The position numbers and the translations under genes were made by a program. A stretch of DNA of 64,000 nucleotides from Bacteroidales bacterium (GTDB lineage: Bacteria > Bacteroidota > Bacteroidia > Bacteroidales > Muribaculaceae), in the NCBI GenBank assembly GCA_020860515.1, contig JAJBUG010000035.1, positions 46,947-110,946 of the forward strand. Direction: 5' to 3'. This document shows, in pieces, positions 41,501-50,034 of the stretch. Under the pieces are notes generated by a model that was given only the letters and a program-made list of their open reading frames with translations, was not told the DNA's origin and ran no database searches. Each line of letters starts with the position of its first letter. The first letter of the stretch is position 1.

Positions 41501-42528
41501 GTTTCTATCAAGGAGCCACTGATGCCACAGTGCCCACCGAAAGCACTGGCATCGGCCTCAATCTCTGCCGCATGATTATGGAGATGCACCATGGCACTAT
41601 CACTGCCCATAATCGCACTGATGGCGTGCGAGGCAGCGTATTCCATGTAGAGCTGCCTCTTGGAAAGAATCATTTGCTGCCAGAACAGATTGTGGAAGAA
41701 ACCGAGGATACCACAAAGGCCCCAGCTCCGGCCGAATCAGGCAATCCTGCCAACAAGCCTAAGATACTGCTTGTTGACGACGACCCAGAAATCACCGAAT
41801 ACATTGCCAATGAACTTGGCAATCGCTACAACTTCGCAATCGCCATGAATGGCAAGCAGGCCATTGGCGAGCTCCTATCAAATCCTTACGACCTTGTAGT
41901 ATCCGACATCATGATGCCAGAGATGAGCGGATTCACACTGCTGCGAATGATCAAGTCGAATGCCTCGATATGCCATATTCCAGTAGTGCTGCTTACCACA
42001 GAATCGGCTGTGGCCAATCGACTCGAAGGATTGGAAAAGGGAGCCGATGCATTCTTGGCGAAGCCATTCTTCGTGGATGAGCTGCAAGCCACAATGGATA
42101 ATCTTATCAACAACCGCCAGCGCCTGAGAAATAAGTTTGGCGGAATCGAGAAGGCCGCTGAGATGGTGGAGAAGCAAGAGCTCGAGGATAGCGATCAGAA
42201 ATTGATGGAGCGCATTATGAAATGTATCAACAAAAATATCAGCGATCCTGACTTCGATGTGGATAAGATGTGCGAGGAGGTGGGAATCAGCCGCACCCAT
42301 CTCTATCGCAAGATGAAGGATATGACAGGGCTGTCGGCTGCCGACTTCATTCGCAATATTCGCCTGGAAGAGGCAGCGCGCCTGTTGAAGGAAAACCATG
42401 CCAACGTGTCGCAGGTGGCCTATTCGCTCGGCTTCGCCAATCCCACTCATTTCTCACGTGTGTTTAAGAAACATTTCTGCTTCACTCCCACCGAGTACGC
42501 CAAAATGGGCCCTAACGGAAACAAGTAA
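38533..42528 (+). CDS. Hybrid two-component system regulator (HTCS)
   Basis: A 1331-residue one-protein signalling system. A signal peptide is followed by two seven-bladed propellers of Reg_prop repeats (GFVWIGTRYGLNCFDGYNF; NMWVGCAETGLFFSPAD), a Y_Y_Y domain (~690-760) and a membrane segment (TWAWIIYALIFASILLGAFL, ~775-795). The cytoplasmic part has HisKA with phospho-acceptor His816 (INATHDIRTPLTLIL), an HATPase with DNGKGL and STGIGLNLC boxes, a receiver domain with phospho-acceptor Asp1125 (DLVVSDIMMPEMSG) and an AraC HTH at the end (VSQVAYSLGFANPTHFSRVF). All elements are intact. HTCS proteins bind oligosaccharides in the periplasm and switch on their PUL; this one lies between the xus-like locus and the GH31/GH43 genes and may control both. 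Confidence 0.95.
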   Translation: MMCSFKFKYICFRIKSFALIAVLSIFSGQAVEAASCNSGWLYGGDRMSNSLVDCMVQDSRGFVWIGTRYGLNCFDGYNFLIYTSHSDDEHSLANNAITALHLDSNQRIWVGTPKGLHLFRPETNDFLRMTLPSEKCVDQPRVTSITEDKQGNLYISTAGFGLYEVKNGDTVAHPYTNPYATPDTFWGRIFIDDNDRFWMSNQVHELIVLDHANGDQLLFRHQSPYSLLCRIVDDKKGGAYVLSQYGIEHFNGSTFEPVPGEQIGATAGILNEEGRLIIGTSGNGLYAIDDNGQLAPLHIGTRDLDLSLARITALMEDRDNNMWVGCAETGLFFSPADCPEFTSVPMVRHGLSSTSVPTGIATDTLGNVYLAIPGQGLQKKSLNSTSMTQVSDINDATYVYRDKQGRNWFAAGKTLYSLNPVNNSVKAIGTYPDCIDLRSLVSDSSGKLYVSVFGQGLLIYDPATGERRTFSMFDKPNHQIGKINNNWILALLCDSRDLVWLGTSAGLSCYDAKAKAFRTFDDEALLREKPILSLAEDSEGRIVVGTPNGLYLCTEDGKAGLYPHSEPLRDLQINSIISLPNGELWCSTTKGIWNYSPADSTFTGHIHGNGLKGHEYVETVGTYTDSGHIIFGTPEGIVWFNPEEVVSENKIPAKPFLSAIYLGDELVTANTKSGNKRVFDCEIDDVNKITVDHSENLITLEFTSFDFGNASNLKLEYRIGNGEWITLPEGENIITFSHLHYGNYPMDIRFNNHGAMSEIKAITLHVTPPWYATTWAWIIYALIFASILLGAFLIWRRRQMRIDDEQKMQFLINATHDIRTPLTLILNPLRQLMHRTEDRLANPETVKADYETVKGDQRLLEIINHNANRVLTLVNQILDIRRMDKHGMMLKCQKVSLTELIEGARKVFEYDARSRNITFNFNHDYDIKVWVDKKQFDKVISNLLSNAFKFTQDGGEVNITMHTEHDKAIIEVIDNGKGLNPGEEERIFKRFYQGATDATVPTESTGIGLNLCRMIMEMHHGTITAHNRTDGVRGSVFHVELPLGKNHLLPEQIVEETEDTTKAPAPAESGNPANKPKILLVDDDPEITEYIANELGNRYNFAIAMNGKQAIGELLSNPYDLVVSDIMMPEMSGFTLLRMIKSNASICHIPVVLLTTESAVANRLEGLEKGADAFLAKPFFVDELQATMDNLINNRQRLRNKFGGIEKAAEMVEKQELEDSDQKLMERIMKCINKNISDPDFDVDKMCEEVGISRTHLYRKMKDMTGLSAADFIRNIRLEEAARLLKENHANVSQVAYSLGFANPTHFSRVFKKHFCFTPTEYAKMGPNGNK

Positions 42529-42614
42529 GCCCCAAAGCGTTCATTTGGGCGCAATGGAACAAAAATAGCAAGTCTGTGGAACAAATGGTTTACACGGATT
42601 TTGTTGATAGGCAC

Positions 42615-42622
42615 TAATTTTG
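42615..42622 (+). promoter_or_regulatory. -7 box upstream of the carbohydrate-binding protein gene
   Basis: TAATTTTG sits 35 bp before the ATG, inside GCAC/GTGC. A -33 TTTG at normal spacing is missing. Confidence 0.35.
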
Positions 42623-42656
42623 TGCCAAAATCAACAACTATCCAAATAATACCATT

Positions 42657-44465
42657 ATGAAAAAAGTTCTACTAACCGCAGCCGCAGCTCTCGCATTCGG
42701 AGCTGCCGCAACACAGGCTGAGACAGTGCAGCAATTCCTCCGCGTCACTGACTCTACATTCCACGTTGACATCTGGGATGGCGAGAACAACTCGTTCAAC
42801 GGCAACACCAATTCATTCACCATCGGAAATTCCTTCGGCGCAGTGGGATGGGAGTTCAATGGCAATTGGTGGGATCCAGGCATTGACTGGAGCGGCTACG
42901 ACAAGCTCGTGCTTCGCGTGAAATCAGTGTATGGCAACAACCTCCAGTTCCGCATCTTCGACCAAGCTGGCGCAGCTGGCGAGCGCAGCGAATACTGCTA
43001 TCCCGATGACTTGGTTGACTACTACACCCTCGGCCCGGACTTCGACGAAGAGCTGGAATATGAAGTATATCTTGATGAAGACCTCTTCACAGTTGACGGC
43101 TCGATCCTTGATGTTACCGATATCAAGCGCGTAGTATTCTGGAACTATTGGAGCACCACACCGATGCTTGACGAAGATGGCAATCCTGTGTACCAGACCG
43201 ACGAAAACGGTGATATAATATACGGCGAAGATGGCAGCCCTATGACTGTGGCTGACGACGATGCCAGCGTAACAGTTACCATCTCGGCTTTTTATCTCGA
43301 GCGCACCCTGGCCAACGGTGAAAAGGATTATTTCGACCTTCTGTCGGAGAACATTGATGATTTCTGGTTCTCAGATGAGGTAATCGATGAGGAAGGTTAC
43401 GAATACTCATATATCGACAATGGTGGCACACTTCACATGAACGAGAATGTGTTCGGCGGTTTCTTCTTCGAAGATCCTCAGGACTGGAGCCAATATCGCT
43501 ACCTGGTAATCGTGCCCAAGGCTCCTGGAGCAGACGAACTCCCAGTAGTTGACTATAACCTCGCTGACTACGACGACAATGTATTCTCCAGCGGCTCGTT
43601 CCGTCACGGCGTATGGAATCGTCCCCGTGCTTGCGTCCTTGACCTCGATGAAATTACCACTATCACACTTGGCGACACCAGTGAAGAAAATGGAGATGCT
43701 GAATATCTCGACGAATTTAACACCAAGGAAGTGGCTCAGCTTTATTGGAGCCGTTGGGGAGGCGTTAGCGCTACTGAGTGTGGCTTGGCTGCCGCTTACC
43801 TGAGCAACACATGCCCCACCTGGAGCAGCGGTTTCGGTGATGGCACCGACTCTTATGGCGACTTCGTTCGCGATAATGCTTCTGCCGAAGTTATTTCAAC
43901 CATCTGCTTGCCTTTCGCAGCTGCTATCTGCGGCGCTGAGGTTTACGAACTCGTAGGTACCGACGATTTGGAGAATCCTACCGAAATCTATGCAGCTCCT
44001 CACATGGGCGTTCTTGAACAAGGCAAGCCTTACATCCTCAAGACCAACTGCGCACGCAACATTACAGCTCACCGCGCTGGTTGCAACGAAATCGCTGAGC
44101 CAGAAGCCAATGGCGCTCTCAAGGCCAACAGCTTCGCCACCTACTATGTAGAAGCTGACAAGAACTACCTGGTGCTCAACGCTGATGGCGACACATTCGA
44201 GGCTGTTACCGACCGTGCTACCCGCGTAAATTCCAACACAGCTTATGTTGACTTCAATCTTCTCCCATTGGGCGAGGAAGTTGAGAATGGCATTATCTTC
44301 AACGTGAGTGGCGTAGATCCTAACAACAATGGCATCGAAGGCATCGTTAACGACAATGTGGTTCGCGGCGACGACACCATCTACAATCTCATGGGCATCC
44401 CCGTTAAGGATATGAGCCGCCCAGGCATCTATATCCAGAATGGCAAGAAGTTTATCGTAAGATAA
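42657..44465 (+). CDS. Secreted carbohydrate-binding protein with T9SS-like tail
   Basis: 602 residues: signal peptide ending ATQA, then a jelly-roll-like segment (~30-215; WEFNGNWWDPGIDWSGYDKL VLRVK), a second similar one (~220-345; GGFFFEDPQDWSQYRYLVIV), and a domain starting ISTICLPFAAAICGAEVYEL seen in many large secreted Bacteroidales proteins. The tail (GIEGIV ... TIYNLMGIPV ... PGIYIQNGKKFIVR) resembles T9SS C-terminal sorting signals. No catalytic domain is recognised. It lies just after the HTCS and before GH31, so a surface glycan-capture role is likely. It is very acidic, with inserts rich in Asp and Glu. Confidence 0.65.
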   Translation: MKKVLLTAAAALAFGAAATQAETVQQFLRVTDSTFHVDIWDGENNSFNGNTNSFTIGNSFGAVGWEFNGNWWDPGIDWSGYDKLVLRVKSVYGNNLQFRIFDQAGAAGERSEYCYPDDLVDYYTLGPDFDEELEYEVYLDEDLFTVDGSILDVTDIKRVVFWNYWSTTPMLDEDGNPVYQTDENGDIIYGEDGSPMTVADDDASVTVTISAFYLERTLANGEKDYFDLLSENIDDFWFSDEVIDEEGYEYSYIDNGGTLHMNENVFGGFFFEDPQDWSQYRYLVIVPKAPGADELPVVDYNLADYDDNVFSSGSFRHGVWNRPRACVLDLDEITTITLGDTSEENGDAEYLDEFNTKEVAQLYWSRWGGVSATECGLAAAYLSNTCPTWSSGFGDGTDSYGDFVRDNASAEVISTICLPFAAAICGAEVYELVGTDDLENPTEIYAAPHMGVLEQGKPYILKTNCARNITAHRAGCNEIAEPEANGALKANSFATYYVEADKNYLVLNADGDTFEAVTDRATRVNSNTAYVDFNLLPLGEEVENGIIFNVSGVDPNNNGIEGIVNDNVVRGDDTIYNLMGIPVKDMSRPGIYIQNGKKFIVR

Positions 44466-44492
44466 AAACGGGTTTCCAATATAAAAAGCACT

Positions 44493-44531
44493 AAGGGGGA
44501 GAGGCTTCTGGCCCCTCCCCCTTCTTATTTT
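44493..44531 (+). terminator. Strong intrinsic terminator
   Basis: AAGGGGGAG-AGG pairs with CCCCTCCCCCTT around a short loop, followed by a T-rich stretch (cttatttt), right after the carbohydrate-binding protein gene. Confidence 0.75.
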
Positions 44532-44532
44532 G

Positions 44533-44616
44533 AAACAGCATTGGAGCAGCGCGCTCCGTGAGCCGCTGCCTATAACCCGGGAGCAGCGTGCTCCGTGAGC
44601 CGCTGTCTATAACCCT
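44533..44616. repeat. Two tandem ~39-bp copies of the GGAGCAGCG hairpin repeat
   Basis: GGAGCAGCGCGCTCCGTGAG and GGAGCAGCGTGCTCCGTGAG, each continuing as CCGCTG-Y-CTATAACCC, occur in succession. They are related to the hairpin at 20599-20621. Confidence 0.75.
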
Positions 44617-44629
44617 TAAATTAACCATT

Positions 44630-47131
44630 ATGAAATCTCAAATATTAACTCTTTCACTGCTTATAGCCTACAGTGCCTTCTCTCAAGATTACACCCTTAC
44701 GGATAGCGGATTCGAGGTAGTAAACGCCGAAGGCATTCATACTCAGATTTTGGTTTACAAGCCTGATGTAATCCGTGTGTTTAAATCCTACCATGGCGAT
44801 GTAGATTCAAAAGTCAGCTATCCTGTAATCCAGCAGCCAGCCACCTCAGGCTTCGATGTTAGCCAAGATGGCAACATTATCACAATTGTTACCGACTATA
44901 TGTCGGCAGAATACGACACGGACAAAGACCAGATTATTTTTTACCGTGCCGACGGCTCACAGCTGCTAAAAGAAAAATCTTCTAACCCCACCACATTTAC
45001 GGCTAAGAAAGATGGCGATTTTGACAGCTACACTGTAAAGCAAGCCTTCACCATCCCCAACAGCGAAGACTTGCTCGGCCTTGGTCAAATTCTTGAGCTG
45101 CAGGTAACCCAACGCAATCGCACCGTGACATTAGAGCAAGCCAATGGCAAGGTATGCATCCCTTACATTGTGTCAACTGCTGGTTATGGCATTTATTGGG
45201 ATAATTATTCACCCACAACCTACAAGGACAGCAACGCACAGACTTATTTTGAGAGCACCGGTCTTGAAGCCGATTATTATGTATTAGCAGGCGATGATTG
45301 CGCCGATGTGCTCGCTAACACTCGTTGGCTGACGGGCCAAGCCCCGATGCCTCCGCTGTGGAACTTCGGCCTCTATCAGAGCAAAGAAAAATATGAAAGT
45401 GCATCTGAGGTAAGAAAAGTGGTGGAGAAATATCGCGAACTCAATGTGCCGCTTGATTGCGTGGTACAAGACTGGCAATATTGGGGCACCAACAATCGCA
45501 TGTGGAATGCCATGGATTACCTCAACACTTACTACAAGACTGGTTACAGCCGCATGCTTGAGACCATCAAGGAGAATAATTGCAAGTTCATGATCAGCGT
45601 ATGGAGCAACTTTGGTCCCAGCACCTCAGCATTTAAGGAACTCGATGAAATGGGTCGATTGATTCCCGTGGAGACTTATCCCGAGGGCAATGGCGTACAC
45701 CCTTACGACTGCTACGACGCTGGCGCACGCGATGTGTTCTGGAAATATCTATTCTCTGGAATCGGTTCAAAGGGCCTTGATGCCGTTTGGATGGATTCAA
45801 CGGAGCCCGACTTCGTTTATTCCAACGAAACAGAAAAGCAAGAAGGGCTGAATTATGTCACTGGCACAGGCAAGACCTGGCGCTCGCTGCGCAATGCCTT
45901 CCCGCTCTGCACCAATATGGGCGTGCATGACCACTGGCGCAACGTCAATGGTATCGCTGGCGAATACATGGATGAAGCCTTCCCACAGAAACGCGTAAGC
46001 ATCATGACCCGCTCAGGATTCTTAGGCCAACAGCGTTACGGAGTGTGGACATGGAGCGGCGACGTGGTGGCTGATTGGAGCGTATTTGCTGCCCATATTC
46101 CAGCAGCTGTAAACTTCTCTGCTTGCGGCATTCCTTATTGGAATTCGGATACTGGCGGTTTCTTCTGCAGCGACCAACTTAAGGGCGTTACCGATCCGGC
46201 ATGGCGCCGCTTGTATATGCGCTGGTGCCAATTCTCTTGCTTCTGCCCCATGATGCGTTTCCACGGCACTTACACACCGCGTGAAATCTGGCAGTTCGGC
46301 GAGGAAGGCGATGAGACGGGAGATTATGATCAAATCCTGAAATACATCAAGCTGCGCTATCGCCTTCTGCCCTACCTTTACAGCACTGCATGGCAGGTCA
46401 CAAGCAATGGCAAAAGCTTTATGAATAGTTTGGCCACAACTTACACCAGCGACAGCAAAGCCGTAAAGGTCAACGATCAATATCTTTTCGGCGAATCATT
46501 CTTGGTAGCTCCTGTGATTAAGGATAATGTGACTTCGCGCTCGGTATATCTGCCCAATGGCAATGATTGGTATAATTTCTGGACTGGCGAACTCCTTGAA
46601 CCTGGCACAGCGACTTTTGAGGGGGAAATTGATCAAATTCCTCTTTATATACCAACCGGCACCATAATGCCTTGGGGGCCCGACGTGCAGTACTCTACCG
46701 AAAAGCCCTGGGACAACCTTGAGGTGCGTATTTATCCGGGTCGCGACGGCTCGTTCACTCTCTATGAGGACGAAAACGATGGATACAATTACGAATTAGG
46801 TCAGCGCAGCACCATCCGCTTCGATTGGAATGACGCCTCTCAGACCCTTACCATTGGCACTCGCGAAGGCGAATTTGATGGAATGCTCAACCAACGCACC
46901 TTCAATCTGCTACTTATGACCGAGGAGAACAATCCTGCCGACCAACACGCTACTGAATACACCACTTCCGTGAAATATGATGGCACAGAGATAAGTGTCA
47001 AGCTTAATGGAGCTGGCATCAGCTCAGTGCTTATGGATCAGAATCCGGCTGATGGACCAATTTACAACCTCGCCGGCCAGCCAGCCACATCCGCCACGCG
47101 CGGCATAGTAATCCAAAACGGCCAAAAGTGA
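44630..47131 (+). CDS. GH31 family glycosidase, probable alpha-xylosidase
   Basis: About 833 residues from the ATG at 44630, with signal peptide QILTLSLLIAYSAFS. A GH31 N-terminal beta-sandwich (~20-210) precedes the barrel, with the nucleophile Asp in LDAVWMDSTEPDF and the acid/base Asp in WTWSGDVVADW. The WMD-x-TEP form of the nucleophile motif is typical of alpha-xylosidases and related transglycosidases rather than alpha-glucosidases (WxDMNE). The C-terminal domains end PIYNLAGQP ... GIVIQNGQK, a T9SS-like tail that appears to stop early. It could remove alpha-xylose from xyloglucan or from complex xylan. A hairpin terminator follows. Confidence 0.85.
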   Translation: MKSQILTLSLLIAYSAFSQDYTLTDSGFEVVNAEGIHTQILVYKPDVIRVFKSYHGDVDSKVSYPVIQQPATSGFDVSQDGNIITIVTDYMSAEYDTDKDQIIFYRADGSQLLKEKSSNPTTFTAKKDGDFDSYTVKQAFTIPNSEDLLGLGQILELQVTQRNRTVTLEQANGKVCIPYIVSTAGYGIYWDNYSPTTYKDSNAQTYFESTGLEADYYVLAGDDCADVLANTRWLTGQAPMPPLWNFGLYQSKEKYESASEVRKVVEKYRELNVPLDCVVQDWQYWGTNNRMWNAMDYLNTYYKTGYSRMLETIKENNCKFMISVWSNFGPSTSAFKELDEMGRLIPVETYPEGNGVHPYDCYDAGARDVFWKYLFSGIGSKGLDAVWMDSTEPDFVYSNETEKQEGLNYVTGTGKTWRSLRNAFPLCTNMGVHDHWRNVNGIAGEYMDEAFPQKRVSIMTRSGFLGQQRYGVWTWSGDVVADWSVFAAHIPAAVNFSACGIPYWNSDTGGFFCSDQLKGVTDPAWRRLYMRWCQFSCFCPMMRFHGTYTPREIWQFGEEGDETGDYDQILKYIKLRYRLLPYLYSTAWQVTSNGKSFMNSLATTYTSDSKAVKVNDQYLFGESFLVAPVIKDNVTSRSVYLPNGNDWYNFWTGELLEPGTATFEGEIDQIPLYIPTGTIMPWGPDVQYSTEKPWDNLEVRIYPGRDGSFTLYEDENDGYNYELGQRSTIRFDWNDASQTLTIGTREGEFDGMLNQRTFNLLLMTEENNPADQHATEYTTSVKYDGTEISVKLNGAGISSVLMDQNPADGPIYNLAGQPATSATRGIVIQNGQK

Positions 47132-47161
47132 ATGCAATAATCCATAATGGTTAATTTGGAC

Positions 47162-47201
47162 ATGGGCTGCCCCACCCCCGAGGTGCGACAGCCCATTTTT
47201 C
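47162..47201 (+). terminator. Terminator after GH31
   Basis: ATGGGCTG pairs with CAGCCCAT, with an inner CAC/GTG pairing and a T5 tract at 47197-47201. Confidence 0.75.
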
Positions 47202-47210
47202 TTACACTTT

Positions 47211-47295
47211 GTTGGGAAAGCGACAAAAATAATGAGTTTAAGTGTTGGAAAAGTGACAAAAAAGTAGTATTTTTGCGTTGGAAAAATGACATTTC
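47211..47295. repeat. Three 19-bp direct repeats at an exact 33-bp period
   Basis: GTTGGGAAAGCGACAAAAA (47211), GTTGGAAAAGTGACAAAAA (47244) and GTTGGAAAAATGACATTTC (47277) are spaced 33 bp apart, which places them on one face of the helix. A -7 box TATTTTTG (47268-47275) lies between copies two and three, so they are candidate regulator sites for the TonB receptor gene. Confidence 0.75.
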
Positions 47296-47360
47296 AAAAC
47301 CATATATGATTAATTATCAGAAAATTATATGGCTTTACATAATAGATACAAAAACGATAG

Positions 47361-49406
47361 GTGAATTCAAAACAAAATAAACTGAAATGGCAAATTTTGA
47401 CCTTCATGTGGGTCGTTTGCTTTTCCTCATACAGTCAAGAGACTAATGATACAACCACACTACGCGAGGTGGTGGTGAGCCAACGTCGCACCTCGGCTCA
47501 AACTGTAAAAGCCACCAACACTCAGCTTATTACATCTACCGAACTTAAGCGTGCAGCCTGCTGCAACTTAGGTGAAAGCTTTACCACAAATCCCTCGGTT
47601 GATGTGAGTTACAATGATGCCACCACCGGGGCTCGTCAAATCAAGCTGTTGGGCCTTTCGGGCACTTATGTGCAGGTGTTGACTGAAAACGTACCTAATT
47701 TTCGCATTGCGGCTGCTCCTTATGGCTTGGGCTATGTAGCTGGACCATGGATGCAATCTATTCAAGTGTCAAAAGGTGCGAGCTCTGTAAAAAATGGCTA
47801 TGAGTCAATCACTGGCCAAATCAACATCGAGATGAAAAAGCCTCAAAGCGAACCCGAGGCTAATTTTAATGCCTATGTTGATCACATGGGCAAGCTCGAA
47901 GCCAATGCCGATGCCAACTGGCTGCTGAGCGACAGGCTATCCACTGGACTCTTGGCCCATTTTGAAAATGGATTTGCTGGCCATGATGAAAACAATGACG
48001 GCTTTATGGATATGCCGCGCGTCAGGCAGATTACAGCTGCCAATCGCTGGGCATGGATGGGTACTAATTATGTGTTTCAAGCTTTTGTGAGATTTTTAGA
48101 TGAGAAGCGAAAAAGCGGCAGCCATTCACATGATGATGTGTCGCACCATTATGAAGCGCCTTACAATATAAATATTTCTACAACACGCTGGGAAGCCTTC
48201 ACCAAAAACGCCTATATATTCGACCATGAAAATGATGGTAATGTAGCTCTGATTCTTTCTGGCTCAATTCACGATATGGATGCTGCTTATGGCGTGCGCA
48301 AGTATTCAGTAAATCACAAGCATGGATATGCCTCGTTGATGTTTGAGCGGAAATGGAGCGAAATACATGCTTTGAGTGCCGGCCTTAGTTTCAATTACGA
48401 CCATCTCGATGAGACGCTCGAGCTTAACGATGTATATAATTATATCCAGGATGAAGATGCCTATTACCCACGACCGAAATCTGTAGGCAAGGATATTGAG
48501 GCTGTAAGTGGTGCCTACGCTCAATATACATTCGATTTGGATAAGAAGCTAATATTGATGTGCGGACTAAGGTATGATTACAGTAGCGTGTTTGGCTCTA
48601 TGTTTACTCCGCGATTCCATGCAAGGTGGAATCCTGATAAAAAATGGTCGCTGCATGGATCGATAGGCAAAGGTTATCGCAGTCCACATGCCTTGGCCGA
48701 GAATAATTATCTGTTAGCTTCAAGTAGACAACTAATTATTGACAGTGACCTCCATCAAGAAGAAGCATGGAATATGGGCGCGGGTGTGAATGCATATTTG
48801 CCCATGTTTGGGCGAACATTGACACTCGGAGCAGAATATTACCATACTGATTTCCAGCATCAGCTTCTGCTTGATTTTGTCACTGATCCCCATGTGCTCC
48901 ATTTCAAAAATCTTGATGGCAAGAGTTATTCCCATACATGGCAAGTGGATGCTACTTATGATGTCATAAAGGATTTAAGCGTCACTGCTGCTTGGCGACG
49001 GAATATTGTAAAGGTGGACTATGGTCAAGGGCTTATCGACAAGCCTTTGCTCCCTCGCGACAAATGGCTGCTTACTACAAGTTATCAGCCAATGATGGGC
49101 ATCTGGCAGTTTGATGTCACCCTCACTGTCAATGGCAAGGGTGATATGCCGGAGCCCTATATCACAGAGGATGGTAATAAATCATGGAATTCCACGTTTA
49201 AAGCATATCCACAGCTCAATGCTCAGGTGACGCGCAATTTCCGCCATTGGGCCATATATCTTGGTGGAGAAAATCTTACCAACTATCGTCAGCCGTATCC
49301 GATTATCGATAGCAGGAATCCTTACGGTCCCAATTTCGATTCTACCCTGGTGTACGGGCCTTTGCATGGAGCCTTGGTTTACGCAGGATTTAGATACAAC
49401 ATTTAA
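47361..49406 (+). CDS. TonB-dependent outer membrane receptor, probably for a metal
   Basis: 681 residues from GTG at 47361; no ATG start would leave an adequate signal peptide (ending CFSSYSQ). It has a TonB-box region TLREVVVSQRR, a plug (NLGESFTTNPSVDVSYNDAT ... VQVLTENVPNFR ... VSKGASSVKNGYESITGQIN) and a barrel ending LVYAGFRYNI. It lacks the N-terminal domain of SusC proteins. An extracellular-type loop is rich in His (KSGSHSHDDVSHHYE). The next gene, 14 bp later, encodes an exported heavy-metal-associated domain, which supports metal transport (copper or zinc) rather than glycan uptake. Confidence 0.85.
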   Translation: MNSKQNKLKWQILTFMWVVCFSSYSQETNDTTTLREVVVSQRRTSAQTVKATNTQLITSTELKRAACCNLGESFTTNPSVDVSYNDATTGARQIKLLGLSGTYVQVLTENVPNFRIAAAPYGLGYVAGPWMQSIQVSKGASSVKNGYESITGQINIEMKKPQSEPEANFNAYVDHMGKLEANADANWLLSDRLSTGLLAHFENGFAGHDENNDGFMDMPRVRQITAANRWAWMGTNYVFQAFVRFLDEKRKSGSHSHDDVSHHYEAPYNINISTTRWEAFTKNAYIFDHENDGNVALILSGSIHDMDAAYGVRKYSVNHKHGYASLMFERKWSEIHALSAGLSFNYDHLDETLELNDVYNYIQDEDAYYPRPKSVGKDIEAVSGAYAQYTFDLDKKLILMCGLRYDYSSVFGSMFTPRFHARWNPDKKWSLHGSIGKGYRSPHALAENNYLLASSRQLIIDSDLHQEEAWNMGAGVNAYLPMFGRTLTLGAEYYHTDFQHQLLLDFVTDPHVLHFKNLDGKSYSHTWQVDATYDVIKDLSVTAAWRRNIVKVDYGQGLIDKPLLPRDKWLLTTSYQPMMGIWQFDVTLTVNGKGDMPEPYITEDGNKSWNSTFKAYPQLNAQVTRNFRHWAIYLGGENLTNYRQPYPIIDSRNPYGPNFDSTLVYGPLHGALVYAGFRYNI

Positions 49407-49420
49407 CACGAAATATAATT

Positions 49421-49765
49421 ATGAAAAAGTTAACACTTTTATTGGTCGCCCTTGTGGCATCGGTAGCCAGCTATGCTGCCGACTTGGTCACTGTGATCTT
49501 TACAGTTGACCCGCAGATGCACTGCGAGAATTGTGAGAACAAGATTAAGAAAAACCTGCGCTTCGAGAAGGGCGTAAAGGACGTGGAGGCTTCAGCTGCC
49601 GACCAGATTGTTACAGTAAAGTACGATCCCGAAAAGACCAACGAGGAGGCGCTCATCCAGGGCTTCGAGAAAATCGGCTACACAGCCACTGTAGCTAAGG
49701 AAGCCCCAGCCAAGAGCACTTGCAAAGGTTCTTGCTGCGGCTCAGGCCATTGCACCGACAAATAA
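49421..49765 (+). CDS. Exported heavy-metal-associated (HMA) domain protein
   Basis: 114 residues: signal peptide (KKLTLLLVALVASVASYA), one HMA fold (~22-95) whose metal loop reads MHCENCENK (CxxC), and a C-terminal tail with additional Cys and His (STCKGSCCGSGHCTDK). HMA domains bind Cu(I) or similar soft metals; the periplasmic location and pairing with the TonB receptor suggest that it takes up metal passed through the receptor or buffers it. The Cys-rich tail could be a second site. An intrinsic terminator follows, so the two genes form a closed unit. Confidence 0.85.
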   Translation: MKKLTLLLVALVASVASYAADLVTVIFTVDPQMHCENCENKIKKNLRFEKGVKDVEASAADQIVTVKYDPEKTNEEALIQGFEKIGYTATVAKEAPAKSTCKGSCCGSGHCTDK

Positions 49766-49795
49766 TAACCTCACCTTTGTGTTATACAATAAAAC

Positions 49796-49836
49796 AATGG
49801 CTGTCACACCCAGTAGTGCGACAGCCATTTCTTTTT
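49796..49836 (+). terminator. Terminator after the HMA gene
   Basis: AATGGCTGTC pairs with GACAGCCATT around a 14-nt loop, then TTCTTTTT. Confidence 0.85.
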
Positions 49837-49979
49837 AATTAATATTGTTGATTCCCGTCTTTTCGTTGATTTTCGTCTCACTATTCAAATTGGGGGCGTA
49901 TGATAGACCATTTGGCAGATTTGATACATATAGAAAGGTATTTGAAACAATTATTACATCGTTTTTGGATATTAGATAT

Positions 49980-49987
49980 TAACTTTG
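49980..49987 (+). promoter_or_regulatory. -7 box of the GH43 gene
   Basis: TAACTTTG lies 48 bp before the ATG; no well-spaced -33 TTTG is present. Confidence 0.4.
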
Positions 49988-50034
49988 CAATGTGATTACC
50001 ACGTCAATATTAATACCATCATTTACAAATAGCA

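Noticed and set aside
42657..44465. Glycoside hydrolase
   Set aside because: Only beta-sandwich-type segments and a sorting tail are visible; no catalytic motif of a known family could be found.
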